Positions 62,430 to 64,000 of a stretch of DNA of 64,000 nt are shown piece after piece. Location of the stretch: the NCBI RefSeq assembly GCF_003605125.1, contig NZ_QPQT01000008.1, positions 1 to 64,000 on the forward strand. The letters are read 5' to 3'. The stretch's first letter is position 1. Every line of letters starts with the position of its first letter. A model generated the notes under the pieces. It was not told the DNA's origin. It made no database searches and saw only the letters and a list, made by a program, of their open reading frames with translations. This stretch comes from Shewanella algidipiscicola (GTDB lineage Bacteria; Pseudomonadota; Gammaproteobacteria; Enterobacterales; Shewanellaceae). Position numbers and translations under genes: made by a program.

Positions 62430-62671
62430 AACTAAATCAATAAGTTACGATCTGATCGGCTACATAGATTAATTGTTGTAACCTCATGCCTAAACCTCGT
62501 TACAAAAATAACTACCCGAAAGCTGTACTCCCCCCCTTGTCAAGGCAATTCTGTATTCAACTAGGTTTGGTAAATTCTCCTAATAGTGACACTTCTCGAT
62601 AATAAATTTAACATTTAGCTTACCTAGGGCTAAATGTTGTCAGAAATGCCTATTTTTACATAAGATAAATT
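62430..62671. other. Intergenic, possible transposase fragment
   Basis: From 62487 a 27-codon frame starts MPKPRYKNNYPKAV, reminiscent of the N-terminus of IS5-type transposases, then stops. It is too short to call. Confidence 0.25.
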
Positions 62672-62962
62672 GTAAGCGCCCCACAAAGCACACATTCAAT
62701 TAGCCAGGCACCAGACTTATGATCTTATCTTCACTAATAAGGAGATAAGATCATGGCTCACCGACGACGCAGCGATCAGGAATGGCTGGAAATATTTCAG
62801 CAATACGAAGACAGCCCTCTTAACCAAAGAGAGTTCTGCCGACAGAATCAACTCAGCCCTTCAACTTTCTTTTCAAAGCGACGGTCGCTGAAGCTAACCA
62901 GAGAAAACCAGCAATGCAGTTTTGTCCGAGCGGAGGTAGTTGAACAGACCACTCGCTATTAG
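62672..62962 (+). mobile_element. IS66-family left-end remnant
   Basis: GTAAGCGCC at 62672 matches the usual start of IS66 ends. The truncated accessory gene follows. The right part is missing: the frame runs straight into the cargo-flanking repeat. No tnpB or tnpC is present. Confidence 0.72.
62753..62962 (+). pseudogene. Truncated IS66-type accessory protein TnpA
   Basis: A 69-codon remnant with the helix-turn-helix part of IS66 TnpA (SPLNQREFCRQNQLSPSTFF). The full protein is usually over 100 residues. The stop codon TAG comes from the first bases of the repeat at 62960. The leader GATCTTATCT...AGATAAGATC forms a 10-bp stem with AAGGAG in its 3' arm. Confidence 0.8.
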
Positions 62963-63007
62963 GCTCCCATCACACAGCCCCCTCTCGAAGGGGCTTTTTC
63001 AAGATAC
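62960..63007. repeat. Right copy of cargo-flanking repeat with terminator
   Basis: TAGGCTCCCATCACACAG, then AGCCCC-...-GGGGCT (62976-62994) and TTTTTCAAGAT. It is homologous to 54052-54095. The hairpin plus five Ts is a good plus-strand terminator. Confidence 0.75.
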
Positions 63008-63047
63008 GAAGCAAGGCTAGCGCTGCATATAACTATTCAAACATTGG

Positions 63048-63710
63048 CTATACATGATTTTTGTAAGCGTGGTAGTTATCGAGTACTTGATGATAAAGCA
63101 TAGCCGACTTTTTTCTTGCAGCAGGATGGAAGGCATTGATGAAGACAACATCCTCATTAACATGCACTCGTTCGCTAACTTTGTTAAGCTCAGGGAAGAC
63201 GTAACGTTTAACTTGATTATATGTGCCGCAAAGCACAACAATGTCAGGGTTAATCAACTCAATTTGCCTTCTAACAAAAGGGGCAAATTCTTTCGCATGG
63301 GCGTCAAACGATTTTTGGTCGGTTCGCGCACTTCCCGATGTTTTCCTTATGTTTATGTATGCAATACTCTTAACGGCAATTTTTTCATTTAATTTAGCAT
63401 CTCTCAGTGACGGCACAGCCCCATCATATTTTTGAAGTCCGTAAGCCCAACGCCCCACCCGACGAAGAACCTTTCCTCGCCACCATCCACTTGCCTTCAC
63501 TTCAATAGCTCTATTAATAGCGTTGACAATATTTTGCTTTGCTTCATTTGTTTCCTTTAAAACAAACAAAACTTTTTTACCACAACTATCCCAGTCCTCA
63601 GTTGAAATCACTCCATCGTAGTTGAAATACCAATCCTTCGGGAATGCCTCCTCCCATGCAACCATCAACTTATCAAGACAGTCTATTTCTGAAACATTTT
63701 TATCATCCAT
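63048..63710 (-). CDS. Uracil-DNA-glycosylase-superfamily-like protein
   Basis: A 220-residue protein with a Rossmann-like UDG fold outline: KKVLFVLKETNEA near residue 50, then YINIRKTSG, then DIVVLCGTYNQ, and the C-terminal FHPAARKKS, which resembles the His-Pro-Ser/Ala loop of UDG enzymes. The canonical GQDPY motif is missing, so it may not be a normal glycosylase. It lies just past the cargo repeat, next to an unseen partner, and could be part of a defence or modification cassette. Confidence 0.5.
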   Translation of the reverse strand: MDDKNVSEIDCLDKLMVAWEEAFPKDWYFNYDGVISTEDWDSCGKKVLFVLKETNEAKQNIVNAINRAIEVKASGWWRGKVLRRVGRWAYGLQKYDGAVPSLRDAKLNEKIAVKSIAYINIRKTSGSARTDQKSFDAHAKEFAPFVRRQIELINPDIVVLCGTYNQVKRYVFPELNKVSERVHVNEDVVFINAFHPAARKKSAMLYHQVLDNYHAYKNHV

Positions 63711-63740
63711 AGGAAAACTCAGGCAGGTTCTTATGAAACA

Positions 63741-64000
63741 TCATTTGGATAGCTGGGTAGTTCCATTAGGTAGCCATTCAATATTTAAAGTGCCACCACC
63801 GAAACGTACAATCCCTTCCTTTTTCGGAAGCTCGTTACATTGACCTCGGTATTCTATGAAATTATCCAGAAGTTCAAGCAAGTGTAGTTTGAAGCCTGAT
63901 TCGGTGACCTGATCAAAAATGTCATCTTCAAGAGTCCAAGATGTTCCGCTTAGGCGGTCTTCGTCATCTTCCGCACAAAACACTACCTCACCCGACACCT
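63741..64000 (-). CDS. Partial unknown protein at right edge
   Basis: An open frame of at least 85 codons that reaches the right edge. A GTG at 63998 could be its start, or the frame may continue beyond the window. It is acidic at the N-terminal end, with no recognisable motif. It is on the same strand as the UDG-like gene, 31 bp upstream of it, so likely in one operon. Confidence 0.45.
   Translation of the reverse strand, partial: VSGEVVFCAEDDEDRLSGTSWTLEDDIFDQVTESGFKLHLLELLDNFIEYRGQCNELPKKEGIVRFGGGTLNIEWLPNGTTQLSK

Noticed and set aside
62487..62570. Frame beginning MPKPRYKNNYPKAV as an IS5-type transposase
   Set aside because: Only 27 codons with no further homologous sequence; could be chance.

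Overview
The window is gammaproteobacterial and most likely from Shewanella. Its left part is a chromosomal segment with a TMAO-sensing torS/torT/torR locus, a nucleoside-use block and a serB/smp/radA neighbourhood. Its right part is one end of an SXT/R391-family integrative and conjugative element (ICE) inserted in the 5' end of prfC. Species and element name cannot be fixed from the sequence alone.

Region 1 (1-1,600) has no convincing gene. It holds degenerate long repeats, and a ribosome binding site at the left edge points to a minus-strand gene just outside. Region 2 (1.6-6.5 kb) is torS, torT and torR. Region 3 (6.8-15.2 kb) has two PilZ-domain proteins (likely c-di-GMP receptors), a small MscS channel, radA, an alpha/beta hydrolase, serB and smp. 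Region 4 (15.4-22.7 kb) is the deoC-deoA-deoB-deoD nucleoside catabolic operon with an outer-membrane Tsx-type channel and a NupC transporter, all on the minus strand. A TatD-type nuclease (22.8-23.7 kb) and prfC (24.1-25.6 kb) follow.

Region 5 (25.65-64.0 kb) is the ICE. Next to prfC is a lambda-like control region: a CI/SetR repressor, four palindromic operators, a Cro-like repressor, two phage-replication-like proteins, a lytic transglycosylase, the FlhDC-like activators SetD and SetC, and the entry-exclusion protein Eex. The mating-pair genes traG, traH and traF converge on it. An insertion between traF and the next core block carries a CHASE1-type hybrid histidine kinase and a REC-GGDEF diguanylate cyclase. 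The conserved DNA-processing module (42.0-53.1 kb, minus strand) encodes SSB, a Red-type annealase (Bet) and exonuclease (Exo), a MoxR-type ATPase (CobS-like) with a VWA partner (CobT-like), a WGR protein, a DUF3150-like protein, RadC, a Toprim primase-like protein and several unknowns, including a 47-residue membrane protein.

An AcaB-like gene follows. Then comes a cargo segment (54.1-63.0 kb): an AraC regulator, a DASS transporter broken by an IS110-family element, Dps, a TDT transporter, an AhpD-like protein, catalase, an ankyrin protein and an IS66 remnant. This looks like an oxidative-stress island. It is bracketed by two copies of one terminator-containing repeat. A UDG-like gene and a partial gene end the window.

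The most interesting signals are in the DNA-processing module. Nine genes share the same two-hairpin leader directly before the start codon, and the second hairpin always masks or abuts the Shine-Dalgarno sequence. Three proteins of the same module end in a common aromatic C-terminal tail (S/N-F/Y-Y-F). Together these suggest a translationally co-regulated, physically linked machine that I do not recognise as described.
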